This document shows positions 1 to 7,431 of a stretch of DNA of 44,316 nucleotides, one piece after another. Origin of the DNA: Sphingobacteriales bacterium (GTDB lineage: Bacteria; Bacteroidota; Bacteroidia; Sphingobacteriales; Sphingobacteriaceae); contig JAATFQ010000214.1 of the NCBI GenBank assembly GCA_015655115.1, positions 1 through 44,316 of the forward strand. Direction: 5' to 3'. The notes beneath the pieces were generated by a model. The model saw nothing but the letters and a program-made list of their open reading frames with translations. It did no database searches and had not been told where the DNA came from. The position numbers and the translations under genes are program-made. Positions within the stretch are counted from its first letter, which is position 1, and every line of letters starts with the position of its first letter.

Positions 1-163
1 GCGATTAAAACCTACCATTTTTTTGGGAATTGGCCTCCTTTTTTATGCACTATTTTTCAAACGTTTTGGACAGCTGTGACATTCAGTATTAAAATTTATC
101 TTTTCAATAGGTTTAATTTCTTTTTCTATTAAAAGCATTCAATCTCTGAAACCAGAATGCTTA

Positions 164-284
164 TTGGCAGAGCCGGTTGGCAGATCAGATTGGCAGATCA
201 GAATATATAGAATTAGGTTCATAATTGTAAAATCGCCCGTAGCTATACCTTAAATCAATCTGCCAAATTATTACCTTTGGCAGA
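164..284. repeat. TTGGCAGA repeat cluster, putative operator
   Basis: The 8-mer TTGGCAGA occurs in direct orientation at 164-171, 177-184, 190-197 and 277-284, and inverted (TCTGCCAA) at 259-266. The copies at 177 and 190 belong to a perfect 13-bp tandem duplication (177-202). The inverted copy and the last direct copy form an 8-bp inverted repeat with a 10-bp spacer. It overlaps the -7 promoter element at 272-279, and its last base is the A of the ATG of the next gene. This placement suggests an operator or a start-codon hairpin; the function is inferred. Confidence 0.55.
272..279 (+). promoter_or_regulatory. -7 promoter element TACCTTTG
   Basis: Perfect match to the Bacteroidota -7 consensus TAnnTTTG. 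It ends 4 bp before the ATG at 284, so transcription should begin at or next to the start codon. No clear -33 TTTG is present about 20 bp upstream. Confidence 0.5.
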
Positions 285-517
285 TGAGCTATAAAATAAG
301 CAGGTTTGATATCAACTTTAAAGGGAAATCTATTGCTGTGGCTGTACATACGGTTACAGAAGCAGAGGAAACCAGCCACATTATTTCCGTAGAGGATTAT
401 GAGAATTTCGAGATCAGATCAGACAGGAACAACAACTGGGTGGCTGACGGCAACCCGGGTATAAGTACTGATTTACTGGCACTGATCATCGATCAGTATA
501 AAGCAATACTGGCTTAA
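284..517 (+). CDS. Small orphan protein, 77 aa
   Basis: I do not recognise this family. The 77-residue product begins MSYKISRFDINFKGKSI, has no signal peptide or membrane segment and looks like a small soluble cytoplasmic beta-rich protein. It contains a polar stretch around residues 45-55 (RSDRNNNWVADGNPGIS) and a helical C-terminus. Support for its being real comes from a perfect -7 promoter box just upstream, a repeat cluster that overlaps its start, and a second small same-strand gene 41 bp downstream with its own promoter. With the -7 box only 4 bp from the ATG, its mRNA is probably leaderless. Confidence 0.6.
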   Translation: MSYKISRFDINFKGKSIAVAVHTVTEAEETSHIISVEDYENFEIRSDRNNNWVADGNPGISTDLLALIIDQYKAILA

Positions 518-530
518 TGAATATTTTCTA

Positions 531-538
531 TAGCTTTG
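531..538 (+). promoter_or_regulatory. -7 promoter element TAGCTTTG
   Basis: Perfect TAnnTTTG element 20 bp before the ATG at 559, predicting a leader of roughly 15 nt. The -33 element is not evident. Confidence 0.45.
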
Positions 539-558
539 CAAACCAATAAGAGAGAGAC

Positions 559-816
559 ATGGCAGTATTGCACAGAAAAGAAGAGAAAATAGAAGTAGTA
601 TTAAGTAAGCTTCCAAAAGAATATACTGACAAACAGTTTGTCGATACGTTTATACAGTTGTATTCTAAAGATTGGGGAAAGATCAAAGCCAATTACATCA
701 AACATTCTCAGGATAAATTAGAAGGGGCAATTATCAAAATGCCTAAGCCTGAATTGTATTTAAAGAATATACTGACAGTGTATCTTGAAAATTTGAAGAA
801 CGATAATTTAAGTTAG
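559..816 (+). CDS. Small orphan protein, 85 aa
   Basis: I do not recognise this family. The 85-residue product is highly charged and predicted helical, with no signal peptide or membrane segment. It resembles small Bacteroidota proteins of unknown function. A perfect -7 box lies at 531-538, a purine-rich AGAGAGA stretch precedes the ATG, and a strong terminator follows 22 bp after the TAG stop, so this looks like a complete monocistronic unit. The stop is TAG, which bears on the dnaA observation at 8692. Confidence 0.6.
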   Translation: MAVLHRKEEKIEVVLSKLPKEYTDKQFVDTFIQLYSKDWGKIKANYIKHSQDKLEGAIIKMPKPELYLKNILTVYLENLKNDNLS

Positions 817-838
817 GCTGATTCAATCCCAGATATCC

Positions 839-881
839 GCCATGCCGATAAACATAAAGCTTACCGGCATGGCTATTTTTT
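839..881 (+). terminator. Rho-independent terminator
   Basis: Perfect 9-bp stem GCCATGCCG (839-847) / CGGCATGGC (865-873) followed on the plus strand by TATTTTTT. It ends transcription of the 85-aa gene and sits between convergent genes, reaching the stop codon of the helicase gene on the other strand. Confidence 0.8.
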
Positions 882-2787
882 AGCAGTCCATAAACTCCCA
901 GGCACTTTTATAGGCCCCAATTTGTTCAGCATAGCCGATAAAATCAGTATAAAAGGATAAGCGTGATAAGGTTGCGCTGTCTCCTATAACTACCAGTTTT
1001 TTCCGTGCACGTGTCATTGCAACATTCATTCTTCTGGTATCTGCCAAAAACCCTATTATTCCCTCGCCATTGCTGCGCACCATGCTGATATAGACAATAT
1101 CGCGCTCCTGCCCCTGGAAACTATCTATGGTATTAATCGTAATTTTCCCGGCATAAGGCTGTAATTCCGCAGCATGAAGAAACAGATCTTTGAGCACCAG
1201 TACCTGCTGCAGATAAGGGGAAATAATCCCTACAGTAGGAAAATTTTCCAGGGTATGAATTGCACACAGCTCATGTACAAGCTGCGTCAGATGGCTCAGC
1301 AACAATGCAGCTTCATCCGGATTGACAGCACTGGTGCCTTCAGCTTTTTCTTCATATCCTGTTCCTGCCGTGTCGATAAAGGTAAGTGGCATGTCCTCCG
1401 CAAAAAGCTGGTGATGAGCTACAGTATCATGGGCTTTCAGCTTGTTTTCATAAAACACATGAGAAGAATACTGCATGATCTTTTCATTCATCCGGTACTG
1501 TTCTTCCAGAAGGGTAACGGCCCCGGGATGAAGCGTCACACATTTTTCCAGCAGCGTGGTACTTAAGCCTTTTTTCGCCGCTTCGCCGGACTTGATGGTA
1601 GGCGGTAACTGACAGTGATCTCCGGCAAAAACTACCTTTTCGGCTTTAAGCAGCGGTATCCAGCATGCAGGCTCAAGTGCCTGCCCTGCTTCGTCAATAA
1701 CCACGGTACCATATCTGCGGTTACGTATGGTATAATGATTGGAGCCTACAAGAGTTGCGGCAATAACCTGTGCTTTATTTAGGAGGTCTTCAACCATATA
1801 TTGCTCTATATCACCTACTTCTTTACCGATCTTCCGTGCTTCATTGAAAAGAGCCCTGCGTTGTTCCTGCTCGGCCTTGCCAAAATTCCGTTTATACTTG
1901 TGTGCCATGTTCTTATATTCCAGGCCTTGCTTTTTCAAAGCTTTCAGCTGCTTCATTCCGCTATGACCAGACAGTTGATGGTCTAGAGTAAGCGACATCA
2001 GCGGGGCTGAAACTTTGGCGGGATTTCCAATACGGATAACGGAAATGCCCTCGGCAGCTAACTTTTCACTGAGGAGATCTACTGCGGTATTACTTGGCGC
2101 AACAACCAGTATCTGTTGATGTTCCTGTTTGATCAGGGCCTTAACAGCCTGTACAAGAGTAGTAGTTTTCCCGGTTCCCGGCGGACCATGGACAATAGCA
2201 AGTTCATTAGCTGCCAGGATCTGATCCACCGCTCTTTGCTGTGCCTGGTTTAACCGGGGGTTGACATACTTAAATACTGCTGGCTTAAAGCCGGGAGATG
2301 CTGCTCCGGTAAGTATCTTACTCAATCGTGGTTCTTCATTATCCTTAACCGCATCTGCAGCAGATTTCAATGCAGCCTGCATTTCGTCATAGCTGTTGTT
2401 ATCAAAAAGCAGGTCTATGCCCAGCTTTCCGTCGGATGTCCAATCCGGCAATTCATCGGTACGCAGTGTAATTTTGATCCTGTTGCCGCTGATGTACCCT
2501 ACTACACCTTCCAGCCGGTCTGTGTTGGGATCGTGATTTGAAAACAGAACTACCGAAGCCCCAAAGCGGAACTGATGCGAAAGATCCTGATGCGTAGTCC
2601 GCTCCAGCTCTACTGAAAGGTAATCGCCCCTGCTCATTTCTGTACCCCTGATGGCTATAGGATACCAGCTGAGTCCATTGGCCCTGCGATCTGTAACTGA
2701 AGTCGACCGTGTGAGCCTGAGATACGAGCTAAGGTCTTCCTCACGTTCTATTTTGATCAGCTCAAGCAGGTTTTTAAAATATTCCAT
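880..2787 (-). CDS. SF1 helicase, UPF1/IGHMBP2-like
   Basis: Superfamily 1B DNA/RNA helicase of the UPF1-SMUBP2 group, 635 aa. The N-terminal ~170 residues form the beta-barrel-like region of the family. Walker A GPPGTGKTTT is at residues 201-210, motif II is VVIDEAGQA near 363-370, motif III is VVFAGDHCQLPPT, followed by EEQYRMN, and the C-terminal AAA_12 half has TIDSFQGQERDIV and NVAMTRARKKLVVIG. All nucleotide-binding motifs are intact, so it should be an active ATPase. Substrate and pathway cannot be read from sequence; Bacteroidota homologues are usually annotated only as AAA-domain proteins. It lies 28 bp downstream of the HAD gene on the same strand, so co-transcription is likely. Confidence 0.92.
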   Translation of the reverse strand: MEYFKNLLELIKIEREEDLSSYLRLTRSTSVTDRRANGLSWYPIAIRGTEMSRGDYLSVELERTTHQDLSHQFRFGASVVLFSNHDPNTDRLEGVVGYISGNRIKITLRTDELPDWTSDGKLGIDLLFDNNSYDEMQAALKSAADAVKDNEEPRLSKILTGAASPGFKPAVFKYVNPRLNQAQQRAVDQILAANELAIVHGPPGTGKTTTLVQAVKALIKQEHQQILVVAPSNTAVDLLSEKLAAEGISVIRIGNPAKVSAPLMSLTLDHQLSGHSGMKQLKALKKQGLEYKNMAHKYKRNFGKAEQEQRRALFNEARKIGKEVGDIEQYMVEDLLNKAQVIAATLVGSNHYTIRNRRYGTVVIDEAGQALEPACWIPLLKAEKVVFAGDHCQLPPTIKSGEAAKKGLSTTLLEKCVTLHPGAVTLLEEQYRMNEKIMQYSSHVFYENKLKAHDTVAHHQLFAEDMPLTFIDTAGTGYEEKAEGTSAVNPDEAALLLSHLTQLVHELCAIHTLENFPTVGIISPYLQQVLVLKDLFLHAAELQPYAGKITINTIDSFQGQERDIVYISMVRSNGEGIIGFLADTRRMNVAMTRARKKLVVIGDSATLSRLSFYTDFIGYAEQIGAYKSAWEFMDC

Positions 2788-2815
2788 TATAACAATTTAG
2801 TACCTGATATAGCTA

Positions 2816-3481
2816 TTAGATCAGTTCATTCTCTATCAAATAATTTGTAGCCTCTTCGAAATTGAGGAATATTTTATCAGCAGCAGACAGTTTCTCATGG
2901 TCTTCCGGATTGGCCTGAATTATATAGCATACTAATCCGGCAGCTTTTGCTGCACGCAGGCCATTGAGCGTATCCTCGAATACCAGGCACTCTTCTTTCC
3001 TGAACCCTACTTTTTCTACCGCAAGGTTATAAGATTGCGGATCGGGCTTGCTGCGCTCCACATCCGATCTGGTAACAAGTATATCAAGGTACTTAGCCAG
3101 TCCATTGTTCTTCAGCATTTCATCTACATCGGCTCTTTTACTGGCGGTCACCAAAGCCATCACAAGGCCCTTTTTCACAAAGTAATCAAGGCTGTTCTGT
3201 ACAAAAGGCATCAGTCCGATCACACTGGTCTTTAAACGCTCTACATTCAGGTCTTCCTTGCGGGAAGTAAGCTCTTCCAGGGAGATAGCGATATCATAAA
3301 GTTCTTTTATCCTGACGGCATTTCCTGCAGGTGGTATGCCTGCATAATTTTTAAGGAAATCGTCATATTCGAGTTGTACATCCGATTCAGCAAGTAATTC
3401 GTTCCAGGTACTAAAGTGAAAGTGCTCTGAATCTACAAGTGTACCATCCAGATCAAATAGAAGTGCTTTAAATTTCGCCAT
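2816..3481 (-). CDS. HAD-IA family phosphatase/phosphoglucomutase-like
   Basis: HAD superfamily subfamily IA hydrolase, 221 aa, resembling beta-phosphoglucomutase or sugar-phosphate phosphatases. Motif I is LLFDLDGTLVDSE, motif II the VTASK stretch in the middle, motif III/IV the SKPDPQSY and VFEDTLNGLRAAKAAG segments; a helical cap lies between. I chose the ATG at 3481: the longer reading frame would need a TTG lying inside the -7 box at 3488-3495. The substrate is not deducible. It is the first gene of a likely operon with the downstream helicase; a house-cleaning phosphatase role is only a guess. Confidence 0.9.
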   Translation of the reverse strand: MAKFKALLFDLDGTLVDSEHFHFSTWNELLAESDVQLEYDDFLKNYAGIPPAGNAVRIKELYDIAISLEELTSRKEDLNVERLKTSVIGLMPFVQNSLDYFVKKGLVMALVTASKRADVDEMLKNNGLAKYLDILVTRSDVERSKPDPQSYNLAVEKVGFRKEECLVFEDTLNGLRAAKAAGLVCYIIQANPEDHEKLSAADKIFLNFEEATNYLIENELI

Positions 3482-3487
3482 ATAGGA

Positions 3488-3495
3488 CAAATTTA
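3488..3495 (-). promoter_or_regulatory. -7 promoter element TAAATTTG
   Basis: Perfect TAnnTTTG on the minus strand, ending 6 bp before the ATG at 3481. It supports that start over an upstream TTG and predicts a leaderless or nearly leaderless transcript. Confidence 0.5.
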
Positions 3496-3620
3496 AAATT
3501 ATTTACCATGATTGAACTATCCTATTCAAATGCTTGCTTTGATATGATGTGTATCTGCTCCTCATTAAGGCAATAATGAGGTGGGATAGATGAAGCAGAT
3601 AGCTGAGCAACAGGTAAGCT

Positions 3621-3657
3621 AACAAAAAAGGACCCCGGCAATTAAGCACGGGATCCT
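3621..3657 (-). terminator. Terminator of the glycine-rich protein gene
   Basis: Arms AGGACCCCG (3629-3637) and CGGGATCCT (3649-3657) pair with one internal mismatch. On the minus strand the hairpin is followed by a run of six T, about 110 bp after the stop at 3768. Confidence 0.65.
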
Positions 3658-3767
3658 CTTATTAATTCATATAGTCTGACCAAATATACGTGCTTTTAAA
3701 AGCTACGGATTTTTACAGGTCATTTTTTTTCAATAATGCCTCTAAAAGAGGATCAAAGAGCTGTTTG

Positions 3768-4772
3768 TTAAAGGCCAACCACTCTGTAGGTCGTCGTTGT
3801 ACCATCATTTACTTCTTCATAATAAACATGATCTGGTGAAACATAATATTTTGCACCTTTCAGCAGCACTTCATTACTGCCCTCTGGCAATTCATTTACA
3901 ACATCCCCTATTTTAGGTGCATTGTCCATATCTCCATCGGTATTCAGCACCCCATCCTTACCTGCAACAACGTAAACAGTTTTTCCGTCTGCATTTTCTG
4001 ATACGGTGTAATAAACACCTTTATACTCATAAAATGTTTGTCCGTTGATTACTACTTCAGTGGCATCTTCAGGTAACTGAAGTATTTCTCCACCCACTGG
4101 CGGGTCAACTACTTTATACTGATTATCATATTGTCTGTAGAATAAACCTCCGGAATAATAGAACTGGTCTGTCCCAAACATAAATGAATAATAACCGAAA
4201 GGCAATACACTAAAACCGAATCCCAGATATGGCCTGTAATAGTTATAATATCCATAATTAGGGCGGCCATAAAAACCATAACCTGGCCTGCCATACCCTG
4301 GTCTGCCATATCCGCCTCTTCCATACCCTGGCCTTCCATAACCTGGTCTGCCATATGCACCTCTTCCATAACCAGGCCTTCCAGCTAGTCTGCTGCCTCC
4401 AAACCGCTGTTGCGACCTGGAAACATTCCCGGGGTTGCCCCTGCCTATATTGCCACTACTTCTGCCAGGACCAACATTTCCTCTGCTGATAGCCGCACTG
4501 CTTCGATTAACGTTTCCGCTGCTCCGGCCAATACTTCCACTTCCTCTGCTCATTGTAGCTCCGCCGCCGCTGCTTCGGCTTATGCCACCGCCGCCACCAC
4601 CTCTGCTACTCATACCGCCGCCACCTGCACTGCCACCCCGGCCTCCGCCGCCGCCACTACTTCCTCTACCACCGCCACCGCCTCGTTGTGCATAAGCACT
4701 TTCCGATATTAATCCGCCAGCAATCATAAAGAAAGCTGCAACGATTAACGACTTATATTTTAATGCTTTCAT
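3768..4772 (-). CDS. Secreted glycine-rich protein, DUF6515-like
   Basis: Exported protein of 334 aa. Residues 1-29 form a signal peptide ending SAYAQ. Residues ~30-125 are a low-complexity Gly/Ser/Arg region and ~126-175 a run of GRPGYGR-type repeats. A Tyr-rich core follows (YNYYRPYLGFGFSVLPFGYYSF), then a C-terminal part with repeated beta units ending in YYVS/YYTV-like motifs (FYEYKGVYYTV, KYYVSPDHVYYEE). By memory this matches DUF6515, a family of unknown function common in Sphingobacteriaceae; it is probably surface or periplasmic. The gene lies 163 bp downstream of an ECF sigma gene on the same strand, so it may belong to that regulon. A terminator follows at 3621-3657. Confidence 0.85.
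   Translation of the reverse strand: MKALKYKSLIVAAFFMIAGGLISESAYAQRGGGGGRGSSGGGGGRGGSAGGGGMSSRGGGGGGISRSSGGGATMSRGSGSIGRSSGNVNRSSAAISRGNVGPGRSSGNIGRGNPGNVSRSQQRFGGSRLAGRPGYGRGAYGRPGYGRPGYGRGGYGRPGYGRPGYGFYGRPNYGYYNYYRPYLGFGFSVLPFGYYSFMFGTDQFYYSGGLFYRQYDNQYKVVDPPVGGEILQLPEDATEVVINGQTFYEYKGVYYTVSENADGKTVYVVAGKDGVLNTDGDMDNAPKIGDVVNELPEGSNEVLLKGAKYYVSPDHVYYEEVNDGTTTTYRVVGL
4260..4382. repeat. Imperfect tandem repeats coding GRPGYGR
   Basis: Within the glycine-rich protein gene the plus strand repeats units such as CCATAACCTGG and TCTGCCATA, encoding serial GRPGYGR/GRGGYGR blocks. Such tracts are prone to slippage and length variation. Confidence 0.7.
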
Positions 4773-4934
4773 AATTAATTAGTATCAATTTGTGTGTATG
4801 ACTGATAAAACACCTAAAGGATTATTAAAGTTAGGGTTTTTAATACAAAGGTGACATCAAAATGATATGCAGCAAAAAAATGTGCGATGATAGCTTAGAC
4901 AATGGCGTTAATGGTATCCAGCATGCGTAATATC

Positions 4935-5531
4935 TTACTCGAAATGTCCGCGCAATATCAAAATAGCATACCTGATCTTTGATTTTACAGACCCCAGTGG
5001 CATCTGTAGCTGATCAGAAACTTCTACCTGTGTATATCCCTGAAAATATACCATGTCAAGTATTTGTTTCTGGCTCTGCGGCAAAACATTAATCAATTCC
5101 CTGATACCTATAGTATCCGTGTTGTAATAAACCGGATTATATTTTTCGACATGTAGTGTAGCTACATCAATCTCTGTTGTCTTTAAACATTTTGCACAGG
5201 CTTGCCCCCTCAGGTAGTCAATTGATGTGTTGCGTGCTACCCTGGCCATCCAGGTAAAAAGCTTGCCTTTCTCCGGATCATATTTATGAATCGACTTCCA
5301 TATTTTCACAAAACTCTCCTGTAAAATATCCTCTGCTATGTCATCAAATTTGATAACTTTTAGAATAATCCCCAGCAAAGAAGGAGAATACATTTTATAA
5401 AGCTGATGAATGCATGAGTTATTACCTGCTTTAATCGCTTCAATCAATTCGTGTTCTGACATATCCTGATGTAGTATTTCTACACTCTTATTGATATGAA
5501 TCTTCGATATTTCCGGATGTAATCCTACCAT
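4935..5531 (-). CDS. ECF-type sigma-70 factor
   Basis: Extracytoplasmic-function sigma factor, 198 aa. Region 2 includes EDILQESFVKIWKSI and FTWMARVARNTSIDYLR (core binding and -10 recognition); region 4 includes LPQSQKQILDMVYFQGYTQVEVSDQLQMPLGSV-type helix-turn-helix sequence. The longer frame starts at a GTG (5561) that falls inside a perfect -7 box, so I placed the start at the ATG at 5531, leaving a leader of about 25 nt. A further ATG (DMSEHELIEA) downstream is possible. No anti-sigma gene follows, which is unusual for ECF genes; the next gene is the DUF6515-like secreted protein. Confidence 0.9.
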   Translation of the reverse strand: MVGLHPEISKIHINKSVEILHQDMSEHELIEAIKAGNNSCIHQLYKMYSPSLLGIILKVIKFDDIAEDILQESFVKIWKSIHKYDPEKGKLFTWMARVARNTSIDYLRGQACAKCLKTTEIDVATLHVEKYNPVYYNTDTIGIRELINVLPQSQKQILDMVYFQGYTQVEVSDQLQMPLGSVKSKIRYAILILRGHFE

Positions 5532-5560
5532 AAATAAATTATTAATTAAAAGAAACGACA

Positions 5561-5568
5561 CAAAAATA
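5561..5568 (-). promoter_or_regulatory. -7 promoter element TATTTTTG
   Basis: Perfect TAnnTTTG on the minus strand, 29 bp before the ATG at 5531. It rules out the GTG at 5561 as start of the sigma gene. Confidence 0.45.
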
Positions 5569-5733
5569 TAATAGAATTAAATCTTTAACCCGTTTAAGGG
5601 GTATTCATTTCATTCATTTTAATTCACAAAACAATAAAAGAGCACAAATAGCTGAATATTAATATTTAAAGCCTATAAAATGAATTTTAGAAAAATATGG
5701 CACTAGAATAACTTTCTTAATTGAAGATGACGC

Positions 5734-5741
5734 TATATTCG
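5734..5741 (+). promoter_or_regulatory. -7-like element TATATTCG
   Basis: TAnnTTCG variant of the Bacteroidota -7 box, ending 4 bp before the selO ATG at 5746. The spacing predicts a leaderless transcript. Confidence 0.35.
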
Positions 5742-5745
5742 TTTT

Positions 5746-7320
5746 ATGGAAAGCTTAAGCACCAAAATTTTTAAAAATGAGTTTGCTGATATGTTTGAAG
5801 GCGATGTTAGCGGACAGCTAAACCCGAGGCAAACCCCCGGAGTTTTTTACGCAAAAGCAATCCCCACTCCCGTAAAAGCACCACAGCTGTTAGCCTGGTC
5901 TGAAGAACTGGCCGGCGAGCTGGAAATTGCTGAGCCTGATGAAACGGATGTTGATATATTGGCAGGAAATTTCATCTCAGCATCCATGTTCCCCTATGCC
6001 GCCTGCTACGCCGGGCACCAGTTTGGTAACTGGGCAGGCCAGCTGGGCGACGGAAGAGCCATAACACTGGGAGAATGGACTACAAGTAAAAATCTGGTAT
6101 ATGAAATGCAGTTAAAAGGTGCCGGACTTACGCCCTACTCGCGCAGAGGTGATGGCAGGGCTGTGCTGCGCTCTTCTGTGAGGGAATATCTGATGAGTGA
6201 AGCCATGCACTATCTTGGTATACCTACAACAAGGGCACTGAGCCTCGTTTCAACAGGAGATATGGTGCTGCGCGATATGTTTTACAATGGCAATGCGGCC
6301 TATGAACCCGGAGCAATAGTGATGCGGATTTCGCCAAGCTTCTTACGTTTCGGGAATTTCGAGATACTTGCCGCAAGACAGGAACATGAGCATCTTCAGC
6401 AACTGGCAGACTGGACAATTAAAAAGTTTTACCCTCATCTGGAAGCAGATAAGGAGTTTACAGCGCATCAAAAAATTATTGCATGGTATAGCGAAGTGGT
6501 AGAAAAAACAGCATCGCTTATGGTAAACTGGCGCAGGGTAGGTTTTGTGCATGGAGTAATGAATACCGATAATATGTCTATACTGGGTCTCACCATTGAT
6601 TATGGCCCATTCTCTTTCCTTGATGCCTTTGATCCTGATTTTACACCAAATACTACAGACCTGCCAGGGCGCAGATATGCATTTGATAAACAGCATACGG
6701 TTGCCTACTGGAACCTGGGATGCCTGGCAAGTGCGATCGCTCCGCTGCTGAAAACCACAGAAGAACTAGTTACTGTCCTGGAGGCTTATCAGGAGATTTA
6801 TTATGATAAATATTATGCTATGATGGCCAACAAGCTTGGGATAGACCAACGAGAGGATGGCGACAGCGGCTTAATAGATGCCTTTGAGCAAATGCTGGCA
6901 ACGGTAAAGCCAGATATGACTATCTTCTACCAGCTGCTTACCACCATGCCACTCACCCTTGTTCATCAGGAAGAGATATTGTCCTATTTTAATCCCTGCT
7001 TCTATAGTCAGCCCAGCGATTCGGAAGCCTTTTTTATGCTGATCAATACCTATCTGGAACGGATCGCGGCAAATACCTCTTCAGCAGAAAGTCGCCTCAT
7101 AAAGATGCGCGCAAACAACCCACGTTTTATATTAAGGAATTATATGCTTCACGAGGCTATAGGTAATCTGGAGAAAGGCGACAACCGTTTATTTATGAAA
7201 TTGAAAACTGCCATGCAACAGCCCTATGATGTTATTGATGATGAGGATGAGTTTTTTAAATTAAGGCCACAATGGGCAGACGACCAGCCCGGCAGTTCTA
7301 CCTTGTCCTGCAGCTCCTGA
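5746..7320 (+). CDS. selO: SelO/YdiU protein adenylyltransferase
   Basis: Pseudokinase-fold protein of the SelO (UPF0061/YdiU) family, 524 aa, full length. Known members transfer AMP from ATP to Ser/Thr/Tyr of target proteins in redox-stress responses. Family hallmarks visible are YAGHQFGNWAGQLGDGRA (residues ~88-105), the LKGAGLTPYSRRGDGRAVLRSS stretch just after, VHGVMNTDNMSILG with the catalytic-loop Asp/Asn, and DYGPFSFLDAFDP (metal binding). The protein ends in SCSS: the Cys near the C-terminus corresponds to the selenocysteine of eukaryotic SelO, and cysteine is the usual bacterial form. The ATG lies next to a -7-like box. The gene stands alone. Confidence 0.95.
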   Translation: MESLSTKIFKNEFADMFEGDVSGQLNPRQTPGVFYAKAIPTPVKAPQLLAWSEELAGELEIAEPDETDVDILAGNFISASMFPYAACYAGHQFGNWAGQLGDGRAITLGEWTTSKNLVYEMQLKGAGLTPYSRRGDGRAVLRSSVREYLMSEAMHYLGIPTTRALSLVSTGDMVLRDMFYNGNAAYEPGAIVMRISPSFLRFGNFEILAARQEHEHLQQLADWTIKKFYPHLEADKEFTAHQKIIAWYSEVVEKTASLMVNWRRVGFVHGVMNTDNMSILGLTIDYGPFSFLDAFDPDFTPNTTDLPGRRYAFDKQHTVAYWNLGCLASAIAPLLKTTEELVTVLEAYQEIYYDKYYAMMANKLGIDQREDGDSGLIDAFEQMLATVKPDMTIFYQLLTTMPLTLVHQEEILSYFNPCFYSQPSDSEAFFMLINTYLERIAANTSSAESRLIKMRANNPRFILRNYMLHEAIGNLEKGDNRLFMKLKTAMQQPYDVIDDEDEFFKLRPQWADDQPGSSTLSCSS

Positions 7321-7341
7321 TCCAGCGAACACATAGCCGCA

Positions 7342-7371
7342 TTAAAAAGCCCCGAATCAGATTCAGGGCTT
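7342..7371 (-). terminator. Terminator of dnaA
   Basis: Stem AAGCCC (7347-7352) / GGGCTT (7366-7371) extended by GAATC/GATTC. On the minus strand it is followed by TTTTTAAT, as expected for dnaA; on the plus strand (selO side) there is no clean T-run. Confidence 0.7.
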
Positions 7372-7431
7372 CATTATTGATGATGAACACCAATTTTCTT
7401 ATTATAAATCAAAATGACCTGAATACTTGAC

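Noticed and set aside
1174-1566. Plus-strand frame of 130 codons inside the helicase gene
   Set aside because: It is antisense to well conserved helicase motifs and has no family resemblance.
3488-3490. TTG start for the HAD gene
   Set aside because: It falls inside a perfect -7 box; the ATG at 3481 is better.
4410-4712. Plus-strand frames rich in Ala/Thr or Pro/Leu
   Set aside because: They are antisense to the glycine-rich low-complexity region and reflect its codon pattern.
5559-5561. GTG start for the ECF sigma gene
   Set aside because: It coincides with a perfect -7 box, so it would not be in the transcript.
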